Of a stretch of 64,000 nucleotides of DNA, positions 20,951 to 31,744 are shown piece after piece (within the stretch, counting starts at the first letter, position 1; the number at the start of each line of letters is the position of its first letter). This DNA is from Monodelphis domestica (Eukaryota; Chordata; Mammalia; Didelphimorphia; Didelphidae), in assembly GCF_027887165.1 (NCBI RefSeq), contig NC_077227.1:444100395-444164394 (forward strand). Reading direction: 5' to 3'. Position numbers and translations under genes: made by a program. The notes under the pieces were generated by a model. That model worked only from the letters and a program-made list of their open reading frames with translations, was not told the DNA's origin and searched no databases.

Positions 20951-23433
20951 CAATTGTATTCAAAGAGTTCCTGGGTTTATGTTGGCAGATAGACCTACAA
21001 GTATTTTTATATTATCTATGGTTATTTTAAATGGAATTTCTCTTTCTATCTCTTCTTGCTGGGTTTTGTAGGCAATTCATAGAAATGCTGGTGATAGATG
21101 TGTTTATTTTATATCCTGAAACTTTGCAAAAGTTGTTCATTGTTTCAACTAGATTTTTAGTTGATTCTCTAAGGTTCTCCAAGTGTACTATGATATTGTC
21201 AGGAAAGAGTGATATTTTTGTTTCTTCATTGCCTATTTATATTTCATAATTTTCTTTTTCTTGCCTTATTGCTAGAGCTAGAATTTCTCATAGAATATTA
21301 AATAATAGAGGCAATAATGGGCATTGTTGCCCACCTAACTGGAAAGGCTAACGCTATTTCAGATAGATACTACTTATCGTTTTAAGAAAAGTTCCATTTA
21401 TTCCTATGCTTTCTAGTGTTTTTAATAGGAATGGGTTTGCGTTTTGTAAAAAGCCTTTTATGCCTCTATTGTAATCATGTAATTTTTGTTTTTGATGTAG
21501 TAAATGATACTTATAGTTTTCCTAATATTGAGCCAGCCCTGCATTCCTCTTTAAGTCCCAGCTGGTCATTGTGTATAGTCTTTGTGATGTATTGCTGTAA
21601 TATCTTTGCTAGTATTTTATTTAAAAATTTTGCACCAATATTCTTTAGGGAAGTTGGCCTATAGTTTTCTTCCTTTTTTTTCTCTCTCTTCCTGCTTCAG
21701 GTATCAAAACCATATCTGTCACAAAAGGATTTTGGTAAGACTCCTGCTTTTCCTTTTAAAAAAATAGTTTACATAGAATTGGGACTAATTGTTCCTTAAA
21801 TATTTGGTAAAATTTACATGTAAATTCTTTTGATCTTGGGAATTTTTTCTTAGAGAGTTCATTTATGGCTTGCTCAATTTCTTTTTCTAAAATTGGGTTA
21901 TTTAAGTATTATATTTCCTTTTCTATTAATCTGGACAATTTATATTTGTGTAAATATTCATCTATTTTACTTAGATTGTCAGTTTTACTGACATATAATT
22001 GGGCAAAATAATGACTACTAAATGATTCAATTTCATTTTCATTGGTGGTATATTAATCTTTTTTATTTGTGATCCTGGTAATTTTTTTCCTTTTAAAAAA
22101 ATCAAATTAACCAATGATTGCTCTATTTTACAAAAAGAAAACCAGCACCTACTTTTATTTATTAAGTGCAATTATTTTTTATTTTAAATTTTATTAATCT
22201 CTCCTTCAATTTTCAAAATTTTCATTTTGATAATTAATTGGGGATTTAAAATTTGTATTCTTTCTCATTTTTTAGTTGCATCCTCATTTATTGATCTGTT
22301 CTTTCTTTTTTATATTGATATTTGTGTTTAGAGATATATAGATCTTCTCCTAAGAACCACTCTGACTGCATCCCACAAATTTTGGTATATTGTATATTGG
22401 TATATTGTATATTGATGTATTTTATTTATATTTATATTTATTTATTTATATTTTTATTATCTTTAATGAAATTACTGATTGCTTCCTTGATTTATTGGGC
22501 CTACTCATTCTTTATATTTAGATTATTTAGTGTCCAATTAATTTTTAATCTATACTTCCATGACCCTTTATTGAATGTAATTTTCATTGCATTAGGATCT
22601 GAAAAGGATACATTTACTATTTCTGCCTTTCTGCATTTGTTTGTGAGGTTTTTAATGCTGTTAAGACACGGTCAGTTTTTTGTGAAGGTACCATTTTACA
22701 GATCAGAAAAAGTCCTATTCCTTTTTATTTCTATTAAATTTTCTTCAGAGGTTTGTCATATCTAACTTTTCTAAAATTTTATTCATCTCCTTAGCTCATT
22801 GTTAACTTATTTTAATGTTAGATTTATCTACCTCTGAGAGAGGAGTTGTACCCTGCTAGTAGAGTTTTACTATTTCCTTGATTAAATTATTTAACTTTTC
22901 CTTTAAGAATTTGGATGCTACGTCATTTGGTACATATATATTTAATATTAATATTTTCCATGGCATCTTTTAGCAAGATGTAGTCTCCCTTGTTATCTCT
23001 TTATTAGGTCTGTTTTTGCTTTCATTTTGTCTGAGATCATAATTGCTACCCCTGATTTTTTAACTTCTGCTGAAGGACCATTGATTCCATATCAGCCCCT
23101 TATTTTAGTTGTGTATGTCTCTGTTTCAAGAGTGTTTCTCATAAACAACATATGGTTGGATTCTGGGTTCTAATTCATATTGCTATCAGTTACATTTTAT
23201 GAGTGAGTTTGTTTCATTCACAGTCACAGTTATGATTATGTTCATTTCTTGTCATCTTAATTTCTTCTGTTTATCCTTCTTTCTCTCTTTTCCTGTGCCT
23301 CAAAAGTCTGTTTTCCTTCTGATCATTGCTTCCTTTACTATATTTTCCTTTTCATCATCGCTCTACTTTCACTTTTCCTTTTCTACTTCCTTGTTGGATA
23401 AGATAGATTTCTATATTCAAGCATGTGTATATG

Positions 23434-23905
23434 TACACACACACACACACACACACACAGAATGTATGGGGCGTTCCAGGAGGACTAGCACTATTGCTAT
23501 GAGGGTTTGTTGAGCCTTTTTCAGGGCTGCTCATACCTTTGGTGCCTACCTTTTACTCATCACTTCCCTGTGGCTTCAAGAAACTGTAATGTGTACAGCA
23601 GCCACACTGTAGAAGAACCATCTTGACAATAAAGCTAAACCATATTGGGGGTAACAAACAAGCTCCAAACTCTCCAGTTAGTTATGGAGATGTATATCCC
23701 TGGCATATGAAGGCTTCACCTGGTGAGTGGATGAGAACAATTTGTTCCAATGGCCATGAAGGCAACTGACTTTGATGACCCTGGAAGAGAGAGGGAGGCT
23801 TATGACTTTGTGCAATTTTGCTTCACAAATCCAATCCACATGTAAGTCAAGATATTACCATGTGATATTCTTGTTCTTTGAAAAGGAGAGACAACAAATA
23901 GTATG
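23434..23905 (+). repeat. (CA)n followed by RTE-derived SINE
   Basis: A (CA)n tract (23434-23459) leads into an element containing 'ggcatatgaaggcttcacct', 'gaacaatttgttccaatggc', 'ccaatccacatgtaagtcaa' and a 3' end near 'tgtgatattcttgttctttg ... gacaacaaatag'. I recognise this as a marsupial RTE-mobilised SINE type. A TG/TA-rich repeat matching the left flank follows, consistent with insertion into 'atgtgtatatgtac'. Confidence 0.75.
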
Positions 23906-24764
23906 TGTGTGTGTATGTACATATGTATATTCTTCCCTCTTTGTACCAATTCAGAGGAGAGTGAGTTTCAAACATTGCCTGCCCCCCATTTCCCTATCCA
24001 TTGTAAGAGAAAAACTTCTATTTTGGGGAAATAATTTTCTCCATTCTTTCTCCCTTTCCCTTCTCCCAGTTCATCCCTCTTTCCCATAGTTTTTAAAAGA
24101 TCATCCCAGCATAATCAACTCATTCCTGTTCCCTCTATGTAGTTCTTTTAACTGACTTAATAATGATATTCTTAGGAGTTACATGTATCATATTCCCACA
24201 TAAGAATGTAAATAGTTTAACCTCACTGAATCTCTTTTGCTTTCTCTTTCATGTTACCTCTTTATGTTTCTCTTGATTCTTGTATTTGAAATTCAAAATT
24301 TTTGTACATCTTTGGTATTTTTATTAGAAATGCCCACAAATTCTCTATTTCATTTAATACCTATTTTTCCCTTTAAAGGATATTACTCAGTTTTGTTGGG
24401 TAGGTGATTCTTGGTTTTAATCCTAGATCTTTTATCTTCTCGAATATCATATTCCAAGTCCTCTGCTCCTTTAACATGGTAGCTGCTAAATCTTATGTGA
24501 TCCTGTCTGTGGCTCTGTGGTATTTCAATGATATATTTTTGGCTACTTGAAGTATTTTCTCTTTCATATGGGAGCTCTGGAGTTTGGCTATGATAACCTC
24601 AGGAATTTTCATTTTGGGATTTCCTTCAAGAGTTGATTGGTTGATATTTTCAAATTCTATTTTATCCTTTGGTCCTAGGATATCAGGCAGTTTTCTTTTA
24701 TAATTTCTTAAAACAGGATGTTCAGGCTCTTTCTTTGATCAATGCTTTTATTTTATTTTATTAT

Positions 24765-24950
24765 TGTTTTTTTAAACCCCTACCTTCTGAAGCCTTGGAA
24801 TCAATACTCTGTATTGGTTCCAAGACAGAAGAGTGGCAAAGGCTAGGCAATGGGGGTCAAGTGACTTGCCCAGGGTCACACAGCTAGAAAGTGTCTAAGC
24901 TCATATTTGAACCTCAATCCACTTAGCTACCCAGCTGCCCCCTGATCATT
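24765..24950 (-). repeat. Marsupial tRNA-derived SINE, antisense, nested in L1
   Basis: 'Tctgtattggttccaagaca', 'ctaggcaatgggggtcaagt' and 'cttagctacccagctgcccc'. Target duplications 'tgatcaatgctttta' (left) and 'tgatcattgctttta' (right) flank it. Confidence 0.92.
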
Positions 24951-26204
24951 GCTTTTAGGTAAACTGATTATTCTTTAATTATCTCTTTTTAGTCTATTTT
25001 CTAAGTCAGTTGTTTTTTCTGATGAGAGATTTCACATTTTCTTCTATTTTTTTGTGCTTTTGTAATCATTTGTATCCATTTACCTAATTTTAATTTTAAT
25101 AAAATTATTTTCTTCATTGAATTTTCATACCTTTTTTTTTCTAGTTATTAGTCAATTCTGCCTTTAAGGGGCCATAATTCTCAGTGAAGTCTTTTTAAAC
25201 CCTTTGCACAATTTGGACAATTTTGTTTTGTAATTATTATTTTTCAGGGTTTTTTTGTGCCTCTTTTTCCAAGCTGTAATTGTCTTTTCATAATCATTTT
25301 ATATTGCTCTCATTTCTTTTCCCAATTTCCCCCCTGCTTTTTTAATTTTGAAAGTAATTTTTTTAGCTCTTTTAGGATTTCTTATTAGGCATGTGTCCAA
25401 TTTACATTTTTAATTTGAGGCTTTACTATTTTGACCTCATTGCATCTTCTGAGTTTGAGTCTTCATTTTCTCTGTCACCATAGTAACTTTTAACGGTCAA
25501 GTTCTTTGTGGTTGCAGTTTGCTCTTTTCCCCAGTCTTTTCCTGGGATTAGGCAATGGGGGAGGGACTTTCTCCCAAATTTCAGAGTTTTTTGTTCTGTT
25601 GTTTTCAAAGCTAGTTTTGGGGAATTGAAAGTTTTTAGTGCTTCCAATATTTAGTTACTGCACTACTGGTCCTTGTTCTAGTCTTTCACAGAAAGGGCCT
25701 CTGATCCTTTGTAGTTAAAAGGGCTTTTGCTCCTTTGGGGCCACTGTCTCTTGTGATCACCAGAACCATGTTCCTCGGGACTCCTGACTCATTGTGACCA
25801 GAAGCACTCCTCTCCTTCCTGGAACTGCTACCCAGAAGTAGGGATAGGTAATGCAGTTGCCAAACAAACAATTACTAATCTTGCACTAAGTGCTAACACA
25901 GCAATACCTGTAATCTTCTCACAAATTGCCCAATCCCTTAACCATTTCTGGTTGAAGAACTCCCAAGCCTACTGCTACCACCTCTAGAGCCACAGCTGGT
26001 ACTACCACCATGTATTCTCAGCCTCACCTTTACCTCCATATTAAATTGTATTGGGCTGGAAACATGACTCATCCCTTTTATTGACTTTCTTGCACGAGAA
26101 TTAGATTTGAGGAGTTGTTTTTAAGTTGTTGGGAGGGGAATGCTGATAGTGCTTGGCTGGAATGCTTCCTCTACTCTACCAATTGCTTCTGCTGTGAAAG
26201 TCCA

Positions 26205-27282
26205 ATCCCAATAATTTCTTAATTGCCAGAACCATTTGCCTTTTCTTGAGGCTCATTCTTCTTGACTTCATTTGGCAATGTTGATAACTCTCTTCTCCTT
26301 GGCATTCTCTTCTCTCGAGGTTTTCTGGATCTCTCCTGGTTCTTGTCCTAACTGACTTTTCTTTTTCTCTCTTTTTCAAGGATCTTCATTCAGATCACAT
26401 CCTCTAATAATAGTTGTTAGAGCTTTGACCTTCTCTCTATATACTGCCTCCTTTGGAGATCTCATCAACTTCTATGGGTTTAATTACCATCTCTATGCTG
26501 ATGACTTTCAAATCTACCTATCCTGCTCCAAAGGACCTCCAATCTGGGCATTCCAACTCCCTTTCATACATCTTGAAATGGAGGTCCAGTCTACATCTTA
26601 AACTCAACATGTATGAAACTAAACTTATCTTTCCCCCTAAGCCCTCCCTGCCCCTTTTCTCATTCTAGCTACCTTATTACCATAGAGGGCACCGCCATCC
26701 TCTCAGTCCCTCAGACTGTCAACATAGGAGTCATCCTCAACTCCTTACTTTCTCTCACTCTCCATAGACCATCTGTGCTAAGGTTTGTCCATTTTACTCT
26801 TGCAACATCTTTCAAATATGCCTCCTGCTCCTTTACCACGGATACCACTCTGATGCAAATATATATCTCCTCATAGCTGGACTATTACAATAACCTCCTG
26901 GTGGGTCCACCTGCCTTAAGTATTTCCCCACTCCAATTACACTCCATTTAGCCACCAAAGTGATTTTTCTGAAGCTCATGTATAACCCTGTCATCCATCG
27001 CCCCCTCCCAACAGAAGTTTCTCCTATCACCTCCAGAATAAAAATAAAATATAAAATGTCCTTCACAACCTACCCCTCTACCCCACCTTTCTTTTGTTTC
27101 ATACTTCTCTGCATACTCCTTCATCCAGTGACATTGGCCTCCTTTTTAGAAACAAAATACTCCATCTTTTCATTTAGGGTACTTTCTCTGGTTGTCCCTC
27201 ATGCTTAGAACAGTCTTCCTCCTCATCTCTGCCCACTGGCTTCCTTGTCTTCCTATAAGTTCCAGCTAAAATCTCATCTTCT
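26205..27282 (+). pseudogene. L2 LINE remnant, reverse transcriptase side (right half of split element)
   Basis: It resumes at 'ttgccagaaccatttgcctt', the natural continuation of the left half ending near 17618. The plus-strand frame around 26482-26523 reads FNYHLYADDFQIYLS. The YADD box (26494-26505) is the reverse transcriptase catalytic motif, intact by sequence although the surrounding frame is broken. The rest is the ORF2 C-terminus. At 27282 an unrelated 434-bp insert interrupts the element. Confidence 0.85.
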
Positions 27283-27716
27283 TAAAGAGCTAACTTCACA
27301 CCTTCCTGATTCACCAGATCCTTTAAATAAATAAGAAGAGGAGAAGAAGAAAAAATCAATATTAACAAATGTTCTAAAATTCTCATTGGGTCCAGAAAAA
27401 ACTTTTCTGTTTTCTGATCCAGCCTCCCTTAGCCTAGCTCCCTGGCTCATATATGCCATTGCATAGTTGAGCAGAGTGAATAACATAAGGTCTCAGAATA
27501 AGAATGATGAAGGCTTAAAACTACCTGTAATTCTATATAAGGAATGGCGCATCATACTTAAAAAAAACAAACAGACCCAAATCCAAGAAACAAAAAATCC
27601 CCAAATTTTAAAAAGTGTGCATTTTTCTAATTCTGTTCTTTAACAGAAATTGTCTTATATTCCAAAATGCTAGGAGAATAAAGACAGATACATGCAAAGA
27701 AAAAAAATACTAATAA
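27283..27716 (+). pseudogene. Retrocopy of an unidentified mRNA 3' end, in L2
   Basis: The 16-base sequence taaaatctcatcttct occurs perfectly on both sides (27267-27282 and 27717-27732). Removing the insert restores continuous L2. The insert has a polyadenylation signal AATAAA (27677-27682) about 17 nt before an A-rich tail (27700-27707 and following). These are the marks of L1-mediated reverse transcription of a polyadenylated RNA. It resembles no SINE or LINE I know, so it is probably the 3' UTR of a cellular gene; source unknown. The 70-codon minus-strand frame across it is chance. Confidence 0.7.
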
Positions 27717-27960
27717 TAAAATCTCATCTTCTACAAGAAATCTTTCCTATCATTGTTAAATTCTAGTACCTTCCCTCTGTTATTTCCTACATATACCGTA
27801 TATGGCTAGTCTTGAATATGTTTGTGACTTGTTGACTCTCCTCTCCCATTAGATTGTAAACTCCCTATGGGTATGAATTATCTTCTGTCTCTTTTTGAAT
27901 CTTCAGGGCTTAGTGAGGTGTCCAGCATATTGTATACACTTAAGAACTATTTATTTACTT
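27717..27960 (+). repeat. L2 LINE 3' UTR
   Basis: 'Ctaccttccctctgttattt'-type text, 'cccattagattgtaaactcc' and 'gtccagcatattgtatacac' are the L2 3' end, completing the element begun at 16000. Confidence 0.85.
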
Positions 27961-27964
27961 GACT

Positions 27965-28870
27965 AACCAATCAGAGTTGGTAGCTAGGAGTTTCCTATAT
28001 TTAGGAGTTCATGGGTCCTTCACATTATGCATTCCAAATGTTAGACAAATAAGTTATTTCTAATTTGTTCAACATTAGACAGGTGAGATTTGAGCAGAAG
28101 TCAAGTGGTCTCAATCTGAATCACAAATTTGAGTCTTGTTTTTACTCTGGGTTTCTGCATCTAGATGGTCTCCTATTTCAGCTACCTTCAGGATGAGCAC
28201 AGATGAGTCCATGGTCCTTTAACAGAGGACCTTATCATCAGCTTCTTACAGAGACCATCACTACCCACAGAAGGATCTCTAGACAGGACTGGAACCACTA
28301 GGTCTTTCTTTTTACACATGGGGCCAATTAAAGGCACAGAGCATCACATGGCAGGTAGGGAAAGAATGTTCCTAAAGAGAAAACAGAGGGCGGGAAGAAG
28401 GGAAACTGGGAGATTCCAGAATGCTGACTTGAGGGTCATTTGCTAATCATTTTAGCTTTAAAAAATAGTCAACTCCCTTCCCCCTTCTCTTTTCTAGCTT
28501 TCATTTGGGCCACTTACTGGGTGGGGAATTATGAAAATTTAAGTTAACATGATTCTGGGGAGAAAGACAGTTGCTCTTTTTGTTTTTGGTTAGAAACTTT
28601 TCCATGAGAGATTTCCTGTTGATGTGTTCTGCGAAGGTAGGGCTGGAGTTTTCCTTGGCAGGGATGTGTGTTGTTAATGTCCTGGAATGCTAAGGCATGT
28701 ACAAGGTCCCTGGGGGTGAGGGCTTGGATCTCTCTCTGTCCCAGTTATGTGCTTTGGTAGTTCTGAAAACAAGTAGGATGGTACTAATGAGGGTAATGAT
28801 TTCTCTTCAGCCCCTTTGAGAAGAAAAACCTCAGCACCAAAATGCTGATTGCCATGGCAGAATAATAAAA
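27965..28870. other. Unique intergenic stretch
   Basis: No gene and no recognised repeat. It has runs such as 'gaattatgaaaatttaagtt' and a CT-rich patch near 28480. Nothing is assigned. Confidence 0.5.
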
Positions 28871-28872
28871 AA

Positions 28873-29172
28873 TTCTTCCTTCCTTTCTTCTTTCCTTCTT
28901 TTCCTTCACTCTATTCTTCACTTTCTCCCTCCCTCCTCCCTCCCTTCCTTCCTTTTCCTTCCTTCCTTCCTTCCTTCCTTCCTTCCTTCCTTCCTTCCTT
29001 CCTTCCTTCCTTCCTTCCTTCCTTCCTTCCTTCCTTCCTTCCTTCCTTCCTTCCTTCCTTCCTTCCTTCCTTCCTTCCTTCCTTCCTTTCTTCCTTCCTT
29101 CCTTCCTTCCTTCCTTCCTTCCTTCCTTCCTTCCTTCCCTTTCCCTTTTTTCCTTCCCTTACCTTTTTCCCC
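28873..29172. repeat. Long (TTCC)n polypyrimidine microsatellite
   Basis: A 300-bp pyrimidine tract with an almost pure TTCC core at 28956-29138 (about 46 units, one interruption near 29088). The 138-codon plus frame (Leu-Pro-Ser-Phe repeats) and the 96-codon minus frame (Lys-Glu-Gly-Arg repeats) are translations of this repeat, not genes. Confidence 0.97.
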
Positions 29173-29279
29173 CTATCCATCTGTCCACTAAGTTCTGGCA
29201 AGAAGAGGCTCTCTTCTACTAATGCACATGTTTGTATCCTATTCTGTATTAAAAGAATATTTTAAAATAACTGGTAGGT

Positions 29280-29700
29280 ATTATCATACAAAGAAAATGT
29301 TGTTTTAAAGATAGGGGGAAACTGAAGCACAGAGAAGTTCCATATCTCCATAGAGGTCACACAGCATGTTAAACCTGAGGCTAGAACTTAGAAGTCTTAC
29401 ACTGCCCTCTTGTGACACTGGACTTTTCCCCTTAAACATGAATGAAATTCATTTTCCTGGCACCCATCATCAAACATTGTGGAATTCCAGCAATGAATGT
29501 TTCCCAGGATCTCTTAGATCTTAGGACATAACCCTGTGTGTCAGGCCTCTTTGGAAGGATAATAATGAGCTACCTATCTGAGGGGCCCCTAGGAAGTATG
29601 AGCAGGATTGACACAGAATCATGGAATAATTGAGCTGGAAGTTACCATTGACTGGGCTACCTAGTTTTATATGCAGTACCCCTCTCTCTGTAGCTGCTTC
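29280..29700. repeat. MIR relic and CR1/L3 tail relic
   Basis: An antisense MIR-like piece lies at about 29290-29400 ('gaaactgaagcacagagaag', 'gaggtcacacagcatgttaa'). A CR1/L3 3'-tail-like piece lies at about 29590-29690 ('acagaatcatggaataattg'). 29700-30225 holds nothing recognised. Confidence 0.5.
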
Positions 29701-30229
29701 TCTCATACCAATGGTAAAGAGGTAGTAGGGAAGAAGGGTCTTTAAATTGGAGGCAAGAAAGGAGATGATGACAGGAGGCGATAATATGTTGGCTGTTGCA
29801 ACAAAGGAGTGCCACAGATCATCAAGGAAGGGACATCAAAGATTCTACTTGCCAAGGCCACTCACTCTGCTCTTCAAGGGTTTGGTGGCGGCAAGAGGTC
29901 GCTGGCAGCCACAGGCCAGACAAGTTCCAATGGCCAGACTGAGCTGAGAAGCCAGGTTCAGAGTTTCTCTGACCTCTTTTGATGACCCATCTTGCTCAAT
30001 ATGTGAACAGAGATTAAGTGGCCACTTCTTTGTCCACTTTGCAGAAATTACAACCATGGGAGGGAGCTTAAACAACCTCAGATTGTTTACTTCCTAGAAT
30101 TCTTGGATTTGAAGAAGCTGTTGCATTGTCTAGGGGACTTTCGGGACCTAAGAGCTTGATGGACTTGCTTGGGAGATGTTATTTTCTTTTTTTGTTTTTT
30201 TCTTTTAATGCTGTCTCCCTGATGTCTCT

Positions 30230-30960
30230 CCTCTATGGCCTCTTTTCTCTTCGGCCAGTCACCATCCTGATGCAGACTCTCATCACCCCGTACCTAGACT
30301 TTTGGAATAGCCGGGTGGATCTCCCTGCTTCAAGTCTCTCCAAGCTCCAGTCTATCCTCCAGTTAGGTGTCAAAGTGACCATCCTAAAATATACATTTTA
30401 TAATATCACTTCCCTTGCAACAAACTCCAGTGATTCCTTATTACCTCCAGGATCAAGTATGAAATCCTCTATTTGGCTTTTATAGACTGACCCTTTATAA
30501 CCTGACTCTTTCCTACATTTCAACTTTTCCTGGACCTTATTCCCTTCTACATATTCTACCGTCCAGGGACACTGACTTGTTTCTCAAGCATGACATGGCA
30601 TCTCCCAGCACTGAGGATTTTTCTGGACTCACCCCCTTGCCTGGAATGCTCTCCTTCATCAACTCCACCTCTTGGTTTCTTTGGCTTCCTTCAAGTCTCA
30701 TCTAAAATCTCCACTTCTTCAAGAACCCTTCCTCAGTCCTCCTTCATCTTAGTGCCTTCCCTTTGAGATGATCCCACTTATTTCATATGTATGTATGTAT
30801 GTATGATCTATATGTAGTGTATTTATATGTATGTCGTACATACATTAGATGGTGAATTCCTGAGAGCAAAGACTTTTTCTTTTGCTTTTCTGTGCTCACC
30901 AAAGTGCCTGGCATAGAGTAGGTGCTATATAAATGCCAGTTTACTGTACTGATGTTATGC
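30230..30960 (+). repeat. L2 LINE ORF2 end and 3' UTR
   Basis: 'Ggtggatctccctgcttcaa', 'cctccagttaggtgtcaaag', 'ttacctccaggatcaagtat', 'ttgcctggaatgctctcctt' and 'gtgcctggcatagagtaggt' follow the L2 3' region. A short (ATGT)n run at 30785-30805 interrupts it. The 119-codon frame at 30126-30485 is derived from this element. Confidence 0.85.
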
Positions 30961-31230
30961 CAACAGTAAAAGCAACAAGCAGAAAGATGGACAACCCCGG
31001 CACCCAAGGAACTTATGATGGGGGAAGAGAACACATAAAAGGCAACTGAAAAGCAGAGATTGGGGGAAGAAGGTCCCCTAATAGGGGCATAGCAGAGAAA
31101 ATTCAGAAAACTAGGAATGGAACCCAGAGAGAAATAAAGACACATCTGGCCTGGGTGCTTTTCTTAAAAATGGAAGTCCTAGGAGGAAACAGACTACTAG
31201 CAAGTCAGGCAGGCAGCCCAAAGAGTTTGG

Positions 31231-31417
31231 GGGGCAGCTTAGGTGGCACAGTATATAGAGCTCAAGGCCTGGAGTTGGGAGGACCTGGGTTTAAATTTGG
31301 CCTTAGACACCTCTTAACTTTGTGACCCTGGGTACGTCACTTTATCTCAATTGCTTAGCCCTCACCATTCTTTGGTATTAAAATTGAAACTAAGACAGAA
31401 GTTAAGGGTTTAAAAAA
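31231..31417 (+). repeat. Marsupial tRNA-derived SINE
   Basis: 'Ggggcagcttaggtggcaca', 'gagttgggaggacctgggtt' and 'gacagaagttaagggtttaaa' with 'gagtttggg' flanking both ends as a target duplication. Confidence 0.9.
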
Positions 31418-31744
31418 ATTGAGTTTGGGACTCACTAAGATCTGGCTGTTTAGTGATGAACAGAATCAGCTGAGCAGTTATCAATGACTTGGTGCTTCTT
31501 GGTGGTTCAATACAAATGAGAGAAGTGATGGGAGGTCATGTAGTTGATTAATAAAAATTGCCTGTTTTCTCTTACATGAAAAGAGAAGATTGGACTAGAT
31601 CAGGGATTGTGATAACAAATTAAAGTGCTATATACATGTTAGCTATAATTATTAACTTTCAACTTATTACAGAAATTTAAAGATCTTATTTGATGGATTC
31701 ATGATCTCATCGAAGTGTTTTCTTCACCAGTACAAATTGAAAAA

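Larger units (their letters stand above)
17620..26200 (-). mobile_element. L1 LINE, near full length, antisense, decayed and multiply invaded
   Basis: The 3' UTR is at the left (polyT/A-rich at ~17620, then 'accccattaagaaggcaagc'-type marsupial L1 sequence). ORF2 spans roughly 19.1-23 kb and the ORF1/5' UTR side reaches ~26.2 kb, the right end resembling the L1 5' terminus. Both ORFs are full of stops. The reverse transcriptase core near 21200-21195 reads Pro-Asp-Asn in place of the expected Ala-Asp-Asp, so it is catalytically dead. Later insertions: LTR 18270-19069, L1 tail 19405-19856, an unknown piece ~20660-20950, RTE-SINE ~23460-23905, SINE 24765-24950. It lies inside an L2, with CCAATAA-like sequence at both junctions. 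Confidence 0.8.

Noticed and set aside
22322..22765. 147-codon plus-strand frame with hydrophobic stretches resembling a membrane protein
   Set aside because: It is the antisense of L1 ORF2; T-rich antisense sequence gives Phe/Leu/Ile-rich frames by composition.
28849..29265. 138-codon plus-strand frame of Leu-Pro-Ser-Phe repeats and a 96-codon antisense Lys-Glu-Gly-Arg frame
   Set aside because: Both are translations of the TTCC microsatellite; no conserved flanks or gene structure.
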